This document shows, in pieces, positions 1 to 7,217 of a stretch of DNA of 7,219 bases. The position numbers and the translations under genes were made by a program. A model generated the notes under the pieces. It was not told the DNA's origin and did no database searches. It worked only from the letters and a program-made list of their open reading frames with translations. Within the stretch, counting starts at the first letter, position 1. Each line of letters starts with the position of its first letter. The stretch comes from Roseibacillus sp. (GTDB taxonomy: Bacteria; Verrucomicrobiota; Verrucomicrobiia; Verrucomicrobiales; Akkermansiaceae): contig PBTP01000139.1 of assembly GCA_002729275.1 (NCBI GenBank), positions 1-7,219 of the forward strand. The letters are read 5' to 3'.

Positions 1-121
1 AGTTGCTAATACGAGTATGAGAATCCTCCACCGCACGGTGTATTCTACAAGGATCCCGGACAAAGATCCAGCACTCTGCTCTCCCCAATCGCCCCGGCAT
101 CCTGTTTAATCCAAGCGCTCC

Positions 122-1192
122 ATGCGGGACTTCCTTCCAGAACATCGGCCCCTGCTCGTCCTCGCACCCATGCAGGATGTGACCGACCTCCCCTTCATGC
201 GGGTTATGGAGCGATTCGGGGGGCCCGACATCTACGTCACGGAATATTTCCGGGTTTACGAGAACTCTCGTCTGAAACCCTACATCCTGCGCAGCATCGA
301 TGAGAATCCTTCCGGGAAACCCGTCTTTGCCCAGATGATCGGGCAGGACATCCCCTCCCTGTTGCGAAGCGCCCGGGAACTGGAAGAGCACCCGGTGGCC
401 GGAATCGACCTCAACCTCGGATGTCCCGCCCCCGTAGTATGCCGCAAAGATGCAGGAGGCGGCCTCCTGCGCAATCCTGCCAAGGTCGACCGAATTCTCG
501 GGGAACTACGCCAAACCATCACAGGTCGATTCACCGTCAAAACCCGGGTCGGCTACGATGCGCCAGATGAGTTCGACGGGTTATTGGACGTGTTCCTTCG
601 GCATCAAATCGACGCTCTCGCCATTCACGGACGAACGGTAAAAGAGCGCTACCAATCCCCGGTTCATCCCGAGTGTATCCGGAGAGCAGTCGAAACCCTG
701 TCCTGTCCAGTGATCGCCAACGGTAATATTGTCGATGTGGATACCGCCCGGGCAGTAGAGGCACTCACCGGAGCTTCAGGACTCATGATGGGCCGCGGAG
801 CCATCCGCAACCCATGGCTCTTTGAGCAGTTGCGCGCATCTTACGCCAGGAAGCCAGTCCCCGTTCCAACCGGGCAGGATCTCCTTGCCTACATCGAACA
901 GCTCTGGGAGCAAACCGCACTGGAGCAGGTCAAGGTCTACCGGGCGGACCGCCAGGTTCATAAGATGAAACGGTATCTCACCTACATCACCCAAGGTCTC
1001 GACGAGGAATTTGACCACGATATTCTCCGCTCGAAGAAGGAAAACGAGTTCTTTAAGATTTGTCACCAGTATCTTTCCCACCAGAATCCTCTTCCTGAGC
1101 GCCCACAGGAAACATCCCGGCGCTTCTGTGGATTCCCGGAACTGCTCCGCCATGAGTCCTCCTCGGAAAAACCATCAAGCTTACACCCCTGA
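122..1192 (+). CDS. tRNA-dihydrouridine synthase (Dus family)
   Basis: Flavoenzyme of the Dus family, which uses FMN and NADPH to reduce specific uridines in tRNA to dihydrouridine in the cytoplasm. The 356-residue protein shows the family motifs in order on a TIM barrel: LAPMQDVTD at residues 14-22 (FMN-binding start of the barrel), the QMIGQD strand at 71-76, DLNLGCP at 96-102 with the likely catalytic Cys101, the following Lys109, TVKTRVG at 138-144 with Lys140, IHGRT at 168-172, ANGN at 199-202, and the phosphate-binding MGRGAIRNPW at 223-232. A helical C-terminal part follows from about residue 255. The length is normal for the family. The ATG at 122 is chosen because the first motif follows within 14 residues; no clear Shine-Dalgarno precedes it. 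The last 15 or so residues are low in complexity and probably disordered. The family is clear; the subgroup (DusA, B or C) and the target uridine are not, so no symbol is given. A sulfatase starts 5 nt after the stop codon. Confidence 0.95.
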   Translation: MRDFLPEHRPLLVLAPMQDVTDLPFMRVMERFGGPDIYVTEYFRVYENSRLKPYILRSIDENPSGKPVFAQMIGQDIPSLLRSARELEEHPVAGIDLNLGCPAPVVCRKDAGGGLLRNPAKVDRILGELRQTITGRFTVKTRVGYDAPDEFDGLLDVFLRHQIDALAIHGRTVKERYQSPVHPECIRRAVETLSCPVIANGNIVDVDTARAVEALTGASGLMMGRGAIRNPWLFEQLRASYARKPVPVPTGQDLLAYIEQLWEQTALEQVKVYRADRQVHKMKRYLTYITQGLDEEFDHDILRSKKENEFFKICHQYLSHQNPLPERPQETSRRFCGFPELLRHESSSEKPSSLHP

Positions 1193-1197
1193 TCACC

Positions 1198-2592
1198 ATG
1201 TTCTCATTCCGCCATCTTCTATGTGTCCTTCTCTCGACCTCCGCCCACGCCACTCCGAAGGTTGAGAACATCCTCTTTCTCATCTCTGATGATCTCAAGG
1301 CCAGCGTCCTTGGATGCTACGGTGACAAGGTCTGCAAGACCCCGAATATAGATAGACTCGCAGCCAGCGCGATGGTCTTTGATCGGGCTTACTGTCAGGG
1401 TCTTGCCTGTGCCCCGTCCCGCACCTCCTTCATGCACAGCCGCTACCACGGGGCCAAAGGAAGGGTCAATCTGGGCCAACACCTGAAGGCCAACGGATTC
1501 TACAGTGCGCGGGCAGGCAAGATTTACCACATGCGTGTTCCCGGTGACATCATCGCCGGAACGGATGGACTTGATATCCCCTCGACGTGGACCGAAAAGT
1601 TCAACTCCGCCGGTCAGGAGGCTCACACCCCAGGCAACTATGCCTGCTTGAACCTGAATATTTTCACCAGAGCCCTTGAGGGGCGGCAGTCCACCCGCAT
1701 GCCCCATCGTATGTTCGTCTCAGTAAGTTACGAAGGCGACGGATCTGATCAACCAGACTACAAGACTGCCAGTAAAACCATAGAGCTTCTCGGAAAGCAT
1801 AAGGACAAGCGCTTCCTTCTCGCGGCGGGATTTGTGCGGCCCCACTACCCGATGGTTCAGCCAAAGCAGTATTTCGATGCCTACCCATGGCAAAAGATAG
1901 CTCTTCCCAAATCCGTCCCCAACGACCTCGACGACATGCCCAAGCTCGCCATCACCCGTAGCCGCTCTGCTCTCAACGGAATCGAGAAATTTCCTGACAA
2001 TCAGAAGCGAATGTGGGCTGCCTATTACGCCTCGGTGACCTTTATGGACGAACAGGTTGGACGTATCCTTGATGAGCTCGATCGTCTCGGCCTGCGCGAA
2101 AAGACTGCCATCGTCTTCACCAGCGACCACGGCTACCACCTTGGGGAGCACACCTTCTGGCAAAAGAGTAACCTCCATGAGGAAGTGACCCGCGTGCCAC
2201 TTGTCATCTCGCTTCCCGGTCTCGAACCAGGCCGCACCAGCTCACTGGTTGAACTAGTTGACCTCTTCCCCACCCTCTCGGCAGCGGCGGGCCTGGAGAC
2301 TCCCGAGGGCTTACACGGCACCAGCCTCCTTCCCATCCTCCGCGAACCTGATTCCCAAGTGAAGCAAAGCGCCCTTTCCATCCATGGAAGCGGCACCTCG
2401 ATGCGCACCGCCAACTGGACTTATACTCGTTACAAGGATGGCAGCGAGGAGCTTTACGACATGAAGAACGATCCCGGGCAGTTCACTAATCGGGCTCGCG
2501 TCAAGAACTCTGAACAGGCTCTCGCGATACAACGGAGGGCTTTCGACAAACGCCTGCGGGCCGCAGGCCTCAAACCTACCAAGATACGCTAG
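1198..2592 (+). CDS. Secreted sulfatase, iduronate-2-sulfatase-like
   Basis: Type I (formylglycine-dependent) sulfatase predicted to hydrolyse sulfate esters outside the cytoplasm. A short signal peptide covers residues 1-18 (Arg5-His6, hydrophobic core, likely cleavage after A-H-A). The Ca-binding pair is Asp31-Asp32 in LISDDLK. The formylglycine motif is Cys71-Ala-Pro-Ser-Arg75. Further predicted active-site residues are Lys108 in GKIYH, His216 in RPHYP, Asp310-His311 in TSDHGYHLGEH, and Lys323 in FWQK. The last two motifs and the RPH motif are typical of the iduronate-2-sulfatase/choline-sulfatase-like branch. The C-terminal subdomain contains EELYDMKNDPGQ (418-429). At 464 residues it is slightly short for this branch. 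Two oddities stand out: the LTGR that usually closes the sulfatase signature reads MHSR here, and the loop after it (83-91) is very short. All catalytic residues remain, so it is probably active. It lies 5 nt after the dihydrouridine synthase gene with no separate Shine-Dalgarno visible, which suggests cotranscription and possible translational coupling. The substrate is not predictable. Confidence 0.93.
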   Translation: MFSFRHLLCVLLSTSAHATPKVENILFLISDDLKASVLGCYGDKVCKTPNIDRLAASAMVFDRAYCQGLACAPSRTSFMHSRYHGAKGRVNLGQHLKANGFYSARAGKIYHMRVPGDIIAGTDGLDIPSTWTEKFNSAGQEAHTPGNYACLNLNIFTRALEGRQSTRMPHRMFVSVSYEGDGSDQPDYKTASKTIELLGKHKDKRFLLAAGFVRPHYPMVQPKQYFDAYPWQKIALPKSVPNDLDDMPKLAITRSRSALNGIEKFPDNQKRMWAAYYASVTFMDEQVGRILDELDRLGLREKTAIVFTSDHGYHLGEHTFWQKSNLHEEVTRVPLVISLPGLEPGRTSSLVELVDLFPTLSAAAGLETPEGLHGTSLLPILREPDSQVKQSALSIHGSGTSMRTANWTYTRYKDGSEELYDMKNDPGQFTNRARVKNSEQALAIQRRAFDKRLRAAGLKPTKIR

Positions 2593-2644
2593 CCCCTCCG
2601 CTTTCTGAATGTGAACCCGGAGGAAGCTTTGAAGATTCCAACAA

Positions 2645-2674
2645 AAGTGGCGCGGGTTCCCACCCGCGCCACTT
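2645..2674 (-). terminator. Intrinsic terminator hairpin between convergent genes
   Basis: A perfect 13-bp inverted repeat, aagtggcgcgggt / acccgcgccactt, encloses a 4-nt loop (tccc on the + strand). Read on the - strand, the hairpin runs straight into TTTTGTTGG, a short T-rich tract, so it best fits Rho-independent termination of the 958-residue gene that ends 30 nt upstream at 2704. On the + strand the same hairpin forms but is followed by aaagaag rather than T residues. It may therefore only slow or protect the 3' end of the + strand sulfatase transcript (stop at 2592). Confidence 0.8.
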
Positions 2675-2703
2675 AAAGAAGAGCTGTATTCTGTCAGGCC
2701 TCT

Positions 2704-5580
2704 CTACTTCACCTTCATCACACCCCGCATGAGGATGTGATGACCGGGGAAGGTGCAGACAAACTCGTAATTACCTCCCTGCTCGGGAGCGGTAAATTCG
2801 ATCACCTCGGTCTTGCCGAAGTCGATGAGCTTGGAATGCGCAATGACCCCATCGTGCTCGGGAATCCACTGGGCCTTGAACCCCGCTTCTCCGAGCTTGA
2901 TGGCAGCCTCTCCCACTCCGTTGGCGGCTCCCGGCTTCACGATCACCAGATTGTGCGGCACGTAGTCAGAATTCTTGAAGTGAATCCGGATCTTTTTCCC
3001 GGCTTTGACCTCGAACTCCTTGATGTCGAACTTGAGCTGCTCAAGCAGGGTCCCGACCCGAACGTCAGTGGCTTCATCGGTGTCCTTGAAAACCCCGGGA
3101 GGATCGTTCTTGGTGACCTTCACCTCTTCCACCGCAGCAGAGCCCTTGGTGGGATCCGCTGTATACCAAAGATGCTGGACGGTCTTGGCCGCTACCCGGG
3201 CATGGGACACCGGGGAGTTCAGAACCTTCCCAAGGAGTTCTCCATCCCTTACATTGTGCTGCTGGTGCACCCAGAGAGCTTCGAGGAGGTGGTGGGCATG
3301 CTCCGCCTTGGCGGAATCCCACTTACTGGCCCACTTCTTGCAGGCCGCTATCACATCCTTCGTCTTGCGCTCACTGAGCTCGATCCGCGTCCGGTAGCGA
3401 ACTCCATCCACCGGATGCTCAAGGTTCTTCATAAGTTGATCGAGGGAAGCGCCGTCCACCTTGACATCCTCCTGGAGAGGCTTGCCCTTGTGGATCACCC
3501 GGTAGATTCGGCCGTGAGTGTGATCACGGGAGGGGTCCCGGATGTTGTGCTGCATATGTCCGATGATGACATTGTGCCAATCGGAAACATAGAGAGCGCC
3601 ATCGGAGCCAAACTCCACATCCGAGGGACGGAAGTTCTTGTCGGAGCTCTTGATGAGATCCTGACGGGGCTCTCCCCACATGTGATCTTCCTCGTTCTTG
3701 GGCTCAAGGTCATACTGCTTGACCCCGAGGAAACCGATGGTGTTGGCAAGGATGTAATCGCCCTGCCACTCGTCTGGAAAGTTCCCACTGGAAACCACTC
3801 CCGATCCCGACACTGGCCGCACCTCTTTTTTCACGAGGCCATGCATCTTGAAACCCTTTCCCTCGGGGCGCACCTGATAAGACCGGCCCCCGGTGCCATC
3901 GTTAGCGTAGTGGCGACCCCAGGAATCAAAGCAGACCCCATGGGGGTTTGGGCTATTCCCCGCATGCACCGTCACGGTGTATTGCCGTGGGTCAAATCGG
4001 AACATGGCAGAGGCTCCACTGTGAAGAGGCGGCCCCCACGGATGCTCGTGGGCGTTATGAAAGAAGACCCCGCTCTGCCAGTAGAAGGCGCCATCAGGTC
4101 CCATCGCGAAAGCATTGGCAGCATGGTGGGTGTCAGCTGATCCAATCCCCTGCAGAAGGCGAATCCGCACGTCGGCCACATCATCTCCATCAGTATCCTT
4201 CAGGAACAGAACATCGGGCTGACAAGCCACCAGAACTCCCCCATTCCAGAATTCAAATCCTGTCGGGTTGTGCACCTTGGCAAAGGTAATGCACTTGTCT
4301 GCGACGCCATCCCGGTTTTCGTCAGGGAAGATCAGAAGCCGGTCATCCATCTTCTTTAAAGGCTCCCACTTAGGATAGGTAGGCCAGGCAGCGGCCCAGA
4401 GGCGCCCCTTGGTGTCTACCGCCATCTGCACAGGATTGATCAATTCCGGGAACATTTTCTCATCAGCGAAGAGGTTCACCTCCATGTCCTTCGGAACCGT
4501 CAACTTGGCGAGCCCCTCCTTCCCGGTGTTATAACCCGAGAGATTCCCCTCTTTTCCGGCGTTCGAACTTCTGCTCTTTCCGCCCACATTGGACTTCACT
4601 GCGACCGGCGCAGGAACGTTGCTGTCATCAATCTCATGCTTATGATTTCCCGAAGCAGCCCAGACGGCCATATCCCGGTTCGCCACCATAACGTCAATCA
4701 TGGAGAGCTCATGCCAGAGGACCTCCTTATTGCTCTGCCCGTCCACAAACTTCAGGCCAGAGCGACCACCCCAGACGTCGTTTCCGTCTGTCGCGCGGTA
4801 GCGGTTATGCCAATGCCAATTCTTATCCAGCACTGCCTTACGGACCTTCTCAAGGCTGGGTGAGGCGGGGATATCCTTCCCAAGAAGATTCTTGGCGATG
4901 ACCTCGGCAAGCCGACGGTTGCCCTCCGGGTTCAAATGGATCCCGTTAATAGTAAGTGGAACATTGGAGGCCCGGAAGAGGTCCGCCGAACTCGAGAACA
5001 AGTCCACGAACTCCACCTTCTTAGCCTCTGCAACCTCCTTGGTCGCGGCTGAGTAGATTGCAAGGCGCGCATTGTTCGCTTTGCCGTCCGGAAGGTTGGG
5101 GTTGCCGAGGTCCTCATGAGCGATTGGGGAGAAGAGCACAATCCGAGGAGCTCCCTTCCCATTGGGCTTCATGTTCCGGTAGTTATCAACCAGTTTGCCA
5201 AGCTCATCGCGGTACTTACCCAGTCCGCCCTCGCCACCAAAGGATTCATTGTAGCCAAACATGATAAAGATCACGTCAGCCTTGATGTCTTTCAGATACT
5301 GATCCTGGGAGGGGAAGCCCCGGTTCCGAGGACGGCTCCAGACCGTATCACCGGTATAGCCCAGATTACGGATGGTCAGGTAGTGCTTCGGATAAGCGGA
5401 GTGGAGAACTGTCTCCAGCCAACCATCATGTTGCATGCGATCCGCCAGACCACTTCCGATAATGCAGATACGATCTTGCTTCTCAAGAGTGAGGGCGGCA
5501 GGGACAGATTGCACATTCGCAAATCCGAGAAGGACAGCGAGACAGGCAATCCGCAGGACGAGTAACGAGCGGGTCATCAT
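2704..5580 (-). CDS. Exported SGNH-like / PVC-type beta-propeller / HEAT-like / azurin-like fusion protein
   Basis: A 958-residue exported multidomain protein. Residues 1-28 form a signal peptide with probable cleavage near SVPA. Residues 35-235 resemble an SGNH/GDSL hydrolase: IIGSGLADRM (block I), RNLGYTG (block II), FGYNES (block III) and NGIHLNPEG (block V). The block I Ser and block V Asp are absent. A Gly/Ser/Lys-rich linker (327-357) carries GKEG twice. Residues 358-700 form the PVC-type membrane-bound-dehydrogenase-like propeller, with ELINPVQMAVDTKGRLW, two Asp-rich probable Ca-binding loops (DENRDGVAD at 420, DTDGDDVAD at 462), DTHHAANAF, PNPHGVCFDSWGR and DPSRDHTHGRIYRV. A HEAT-like helical stretch follows (about 710-805). 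Residues 840-958 are a cupredoxin with copper ligands His876, Cys942, His947 and Met951 in azurin spacing. There is no CxxCH. The gene starts ATGATG; the first is taken, and no Shine-Dalgarno is evident. Likely role: periplasmic or surface copper-linked oxidation or binding of carbohydrate, unproven. It lies downstream of a sulfatase gene. Confidence 0.9.
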   Translation of the reverse strand: MMTRSLLVLRIACLAVLLGFANVQSVPAALTLEKQDRICIIGSGLADRMQHDGWLETVLHSAYPKHYLTIRNLGYTGDTVWSRPRNRGFPSQDQYLKDIKADVIFIMFGYNESFGGEGGLGKYRDELGKLVDNYRNMKPNGKGAPRIVLFSPIAHEDLGNPNLPDGKANNARLAIYSAATKEVAEAKKVEFVDLFSSSADLFRASNVPLTINGIHLNPEGNRRLAEVIAKNLLGKDIPASPSLEKVRKAVLDKNWHWHNRYRATDGNDVWGGRSGLKFVDGQSNKEVLWHELSMIDVMVANRDMAVWAASGNHKHEIDDSNVPAPVAVKSNVGGKSRSSNAGKEGNLSGYNTGKEGLAKLTVPKDMEVNLFADEKMFPELINPVQMAVDTKGRLWAAAWPTYPKWEPLKKMDDRLLIFPDENRDGVADKCITFAKVHNPTGFEFWNGGVLVACQPDVLFLKDTDGDDVADVRIRLLQGIGSADTHHAANAFAMGPDGAFYWQSGVFFHNAHEHPWGPPLHSGASAMFRFDPRQYTVTVHAGNSPNPHGVCFDSWGRHYANDGTGGRSYQVRPEGKGFKMHGLVKKEVRPVSGSGVVSSGNFPDEWQGDYILANTIGFLGVKQYDLEPKNEEDHMWGEPRQDLIKSSDKNFRPSDVEFGSDGALYVSDWHNVIIGHMQHNIRDPSRDHTHGRIYRVIHKGKPLQEDVKVDGASLDQLMKNLEHPVDGVRYRTRIELSERKTKDVIAACKKWASKWDSAKAEHAHHLLEALWVHQQHNVRDGELLGKVLNSPVSHARVAAKTVQHLWYTADPTKGSAAVEEVKVTKNDPPGVFKDTDEATDVRVGTLLEQLKFDIKEFEVKAGKKIRIHFKNSDYVPHNLVIVKPGAANGVGEAAIKLGEAGFKAQWIPEHDGVIAHSKLIDFGKTEVIEFTAPEQGGNYEFVCTFPGHHILMRGVMKVK

Positions 5581-5698
5581 GAATTTCAGAGTTCTGAGGC
5601 GAGAGAACTAAGACAAAATCTCCCGGGTCTCACGCCTTTCCTTCGAAAGTTTCAAATTCAGCCGTCAAAGTAGCCATAGATAGCACTTTCGAGTGACG

Positions 5699-5727
5699 CT
5701 GAAGATCCTTTAAGACTTCAGATCTTT
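5699..5727. repeat. Overlapping short dyads in the sulfatase to propeller-gene spacer
   Basis: Two mutually exclusive hairpins share bases here. CTGAAG (5699-5704) pairs with CTTCAG (5716-5721) across 11 nt, and AAGATC (5702-5707) pairs with GATCTT (5721-5726). On the - strand they fall about 50-75 nt after the sulfatase stop codon and about 120 nt before the start codon of the 958-residue gene. No T-tract follows on the - strand, so they do not look like an ordinary intrinsic terminator. They could be a weak 3'-end structure, an operator-like dyad or chance. Confidence 0.3.
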
Positions 5728-5774
5728 CGGAACCATCCACCTTTTGCTGCTCGGGACGCAGGACCTTCTTCTTC

Positions 5775-7115
5775 CTACCTTTTCTGCCAGGGAATGGCCC
5801 CACCCCTCTGGATGTGAACCCTCATAGCCGCCCCGAGTTCCCGGTATTTCCGCCGGTTCTTACCCGAGAGGTCGGTCGTCTCCCCAGGGTCCTCTGAGAG
5901 GTCAAATAGCTCCCAGTTTGTCATGGGCGAGTTCTTTACCAGTTTCCAATCCCCCCGCCTCATGGCCCAGATGCACTCGCCCATGAAACGGTCTCCCCCT
6001 TCCCGGCGGGTAAAAAAAAGATCCCTGTCAAAGGCTGGCTGGTCCTTTCCCAGCAGAAGAGGCAGGAAGGATCTCCCATCGATTGCGTGCTCGACCTTGG
6101 CTCCGGCAGCTTCCACCACCGTAGGGAAAATATCCATCGTGGCAGCGATGAGCCCGCTCCTGCCTCCAGCCTTGATTTTTCCCGGCCAGACTGCACCGGC
6201 CGCGACTCGCAGACCACCTTCATACATTTCCTGCTTTTCGCCACGAAGGGCCCCGTTATTCGCTCCGACGTTTGCCTGCCCCCCGTTATCTGACACGAAG
6301 AAAATCAGAGTGTCTTTCGACAGCCCCGTCCTCTGGAGCTCCTTCAGCACGTTTCCGATCCCTGCGTCCATGTGCTCGATGAGCGCTACGAGCTTGGCCC
6401 TTTGACTGCTTATTCCTGCCTCCCGCTTCTTCACCTTCTCAAGCCAGTCGGCAGGCGGCTGAATGGGTGTGTGGGGCGCGTTGTAAGAAAGGTAAAGGAA
6501 GAAGGGCGTCTTCTTCTGCGCCCTCTCGGCAAGGTAATCTACTGCCCACTGACTGAAAATGTCAGTCGCATGGCCCTTGGGATAAACCGGTTTTTCATTG
6601 CGTCGCATGTAGTGATTCCCATGCCGGCGATGATTGTAGTAGTCGTCCATCATATCGCCGAGGAAACCATGGAAAAAATCGAAGCCCCGCCTCGTGGGCT
6701 GGTTCTCTTCTTCCAACCCCAGATGCCACTTCCCGACGATAGCAGAGTGATACCCAAGGGGCTTGAGGACTTGGGGAAGCATGACGGCGTCCTGCGCGAG
6801 ATAGCCCCAGTTATTGGGTGCGTGGGTCCGAACCACCCCGGGCACACCAACGAGCTCCTGATAGCGCCCACTCAATAAAGCCGCCCGGGTCGGAGAGCAT
6901 ACCGGACAATTCGCGTAGAAGGAATCAAACCGCATCCCGGCGGCCATCAGGCTATCAATGTGTGGTGTTCGGAGGTCCTTAGCCCCGTAGGATGAAAGGT
7001 CTCCATACCCAAGGTCGTCCACAATAATCACAACGATGTTGGGCCTGGCTCCCACCACAACCGAACACCCAGCCAGAAAAAGAGCAAAAATACGGACAAC
7101 GAGTGTAGAGCTCAT
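5775..7115 (-). CDS. Exported arylsulfatase-A-like sulfatase
   Basis: A 446-residue type I sulfatase, predicted to remove sulfate esters from an extracellular or periplasmic substrate, probably a sulfated polysaccharide. The domain begins right after the export signal with RPNIVVIIVDDLGYGDL (Ca ligands Asp33-Asp34). The complete formylglycine signature is Cys73-Ser-Pro-Thr-Arg77 followed by AALLSGR. Lys129-Trp-His131 (GKWH), His215 (NAPHTP), Asp276-Asn277 (VSDNGG) and Lys294 (RGEK) complete the expected active site, so it should be functional once Cys73 is converted to formylglycine. The C-terminal subdomain has the usual DWKLV and ELFDLSEDPGET stretch (389-413). The N-terminus is ambiguous: L14-A-G-C17 is a good lipobox, but S-V-V-V-G-A23 would suit ordinary signal peptidase. 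The ATG at 7115 is supported by AGGA at 7 nt. The next gene on this strand, the 958-residue propeller protein, starts 194 nt downstream. The Cys type and the Asp-Asn metal pair put it in a different branch from the + strand sulfatase. The substrate is unknown. Confidence 0.95.
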   Translation of the reverse strand: MSSTLVVRIFALFLAGCSVVVGARPNIVVIIVDDLGYGDLSSYGAKDLRTPHIDSLMAAGMRFDSFYANCPVCSPTRAALLSGRYQELVGVPGVVRTHAPNNWGYLAQDAVMLPQVLKPLGYHSAIVGKWHLGLEEENQPTRRGFDFFHGFLGDMMDDYYNHRRHGNHYMRRNEKPVYPKGHATDIFSQWAVDYLAERAQKKTPFFLYLSYNAPHTPIQPPADWLEKVKKREAGISSQRAKLVALIEHMDAGIGNVLKELQRTGLSKDTLIFFVSDNGGQANVGANNGALRGEKQEMYEGGLRVAAGAVWPGKIKAGGRSGLIAATMDIFPTVVEAAGAKVEHAIDGRSFLPLLLGKDQPAFDRDLFFTRREGGDRFMGECIWAMRRGDWKLVKNSPMTNWELFDLSEDPGETTDLSGKNRRKYRELGAAMRVHIQRGGAIPWQKR

Positions 7116-7122
7116 TCTGGGA

Positions 7123-7126
7123 TCCT
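7123..7126 (-). promoter_or_regulatory. Ribosome binding site of the arylsulfatase-like gene
   Basis: AGGA on the - strand lies 7 nt before the ATG at 7115 and supports that start. A purine-rich GGAGGGAGGG (7140-7131) lies a little further upstream, 15 nt from the ATG, and is too far to be the best site. The stop codon of the short upstream frame (TAG, 7127-7125) overlaps this AGGA. Confidence 0.5.
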
Positions 7127-7217
7127 ATGGCCCTCCCTCCGCGGCGCCAGCGTAATTCATGGCTCGCTTTCTCAAAGGACGGAACTCGAGGCTCCACCGC
7201 GCAGCGAACTCATCTGG
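7125..7217 (-). other. Short open frame running in from the window edge
   Basis: On the - strand a frame without stops enters from beyond the right edge and ends in TAG at 7125, overlapping the AGGA of the sulfatase gene. Thirty codons are visible, with a translation including PDEFAARWSLEF and ending MNYAGAAEGGP. It could be the 3' end of an upstream gene, or a repeat element that happens to be open. Thirty codons is not a significant length in moderately GC-rich DNA, and I recognise no domain. If it is a gene, it would be directly upstream of the sulfatase (9 nt) and possibly cotranscribed with it. Confidence 0.2.

Noticed and set aside
1..121. Promoter or RNA gene upstream of the dihydrouridine synthase
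   Set aside because: TTTAAT at 105-110 resembles a -10 box, but there is no -35 at a suitable distance. No tRNA-like or strong hairpin structure was found.
1219..1707. A 162-codon - strand frame opposite the first sulfatase
   Set aside because: It is antisense to the signal peptide, Ca-binding and formylglycine motifs, so it is a shadow.
2595..2623. CCTCCG/CGGAGG dyad just after the + strand sulfatase as a terminator
   Set aside because: It has only 6 bp with a 17-nt loop and no T-tract after it, so it is too weak to call.
2737..4140. A 467-codon open frame on the + strand opposite the large fusion gene
   Set aside because: It is fully antisense to a gene with clear domains. Its translation shows no motif, signal or compositional sense, and it reflects codon bias of the opposite strand.
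5116..5565. A 149-codon + strand frame opposite the start of the fusion gene
   Set aside because: It covers the signal peptide and SGNH coding region in antisense, with no recognisable domain.
2704..5580. Haem-binding cytochrome c domain in the propeller protein
   Set aside because: The protein family suggested it, but none of its cysteines lies in CxxCH.
6372..6878. A 168-codon + strand frame opposite the arylsulfatase-like gene
   Set aside because: It is antisense to the most conserved part of the sulfatase and has no motif of its own.
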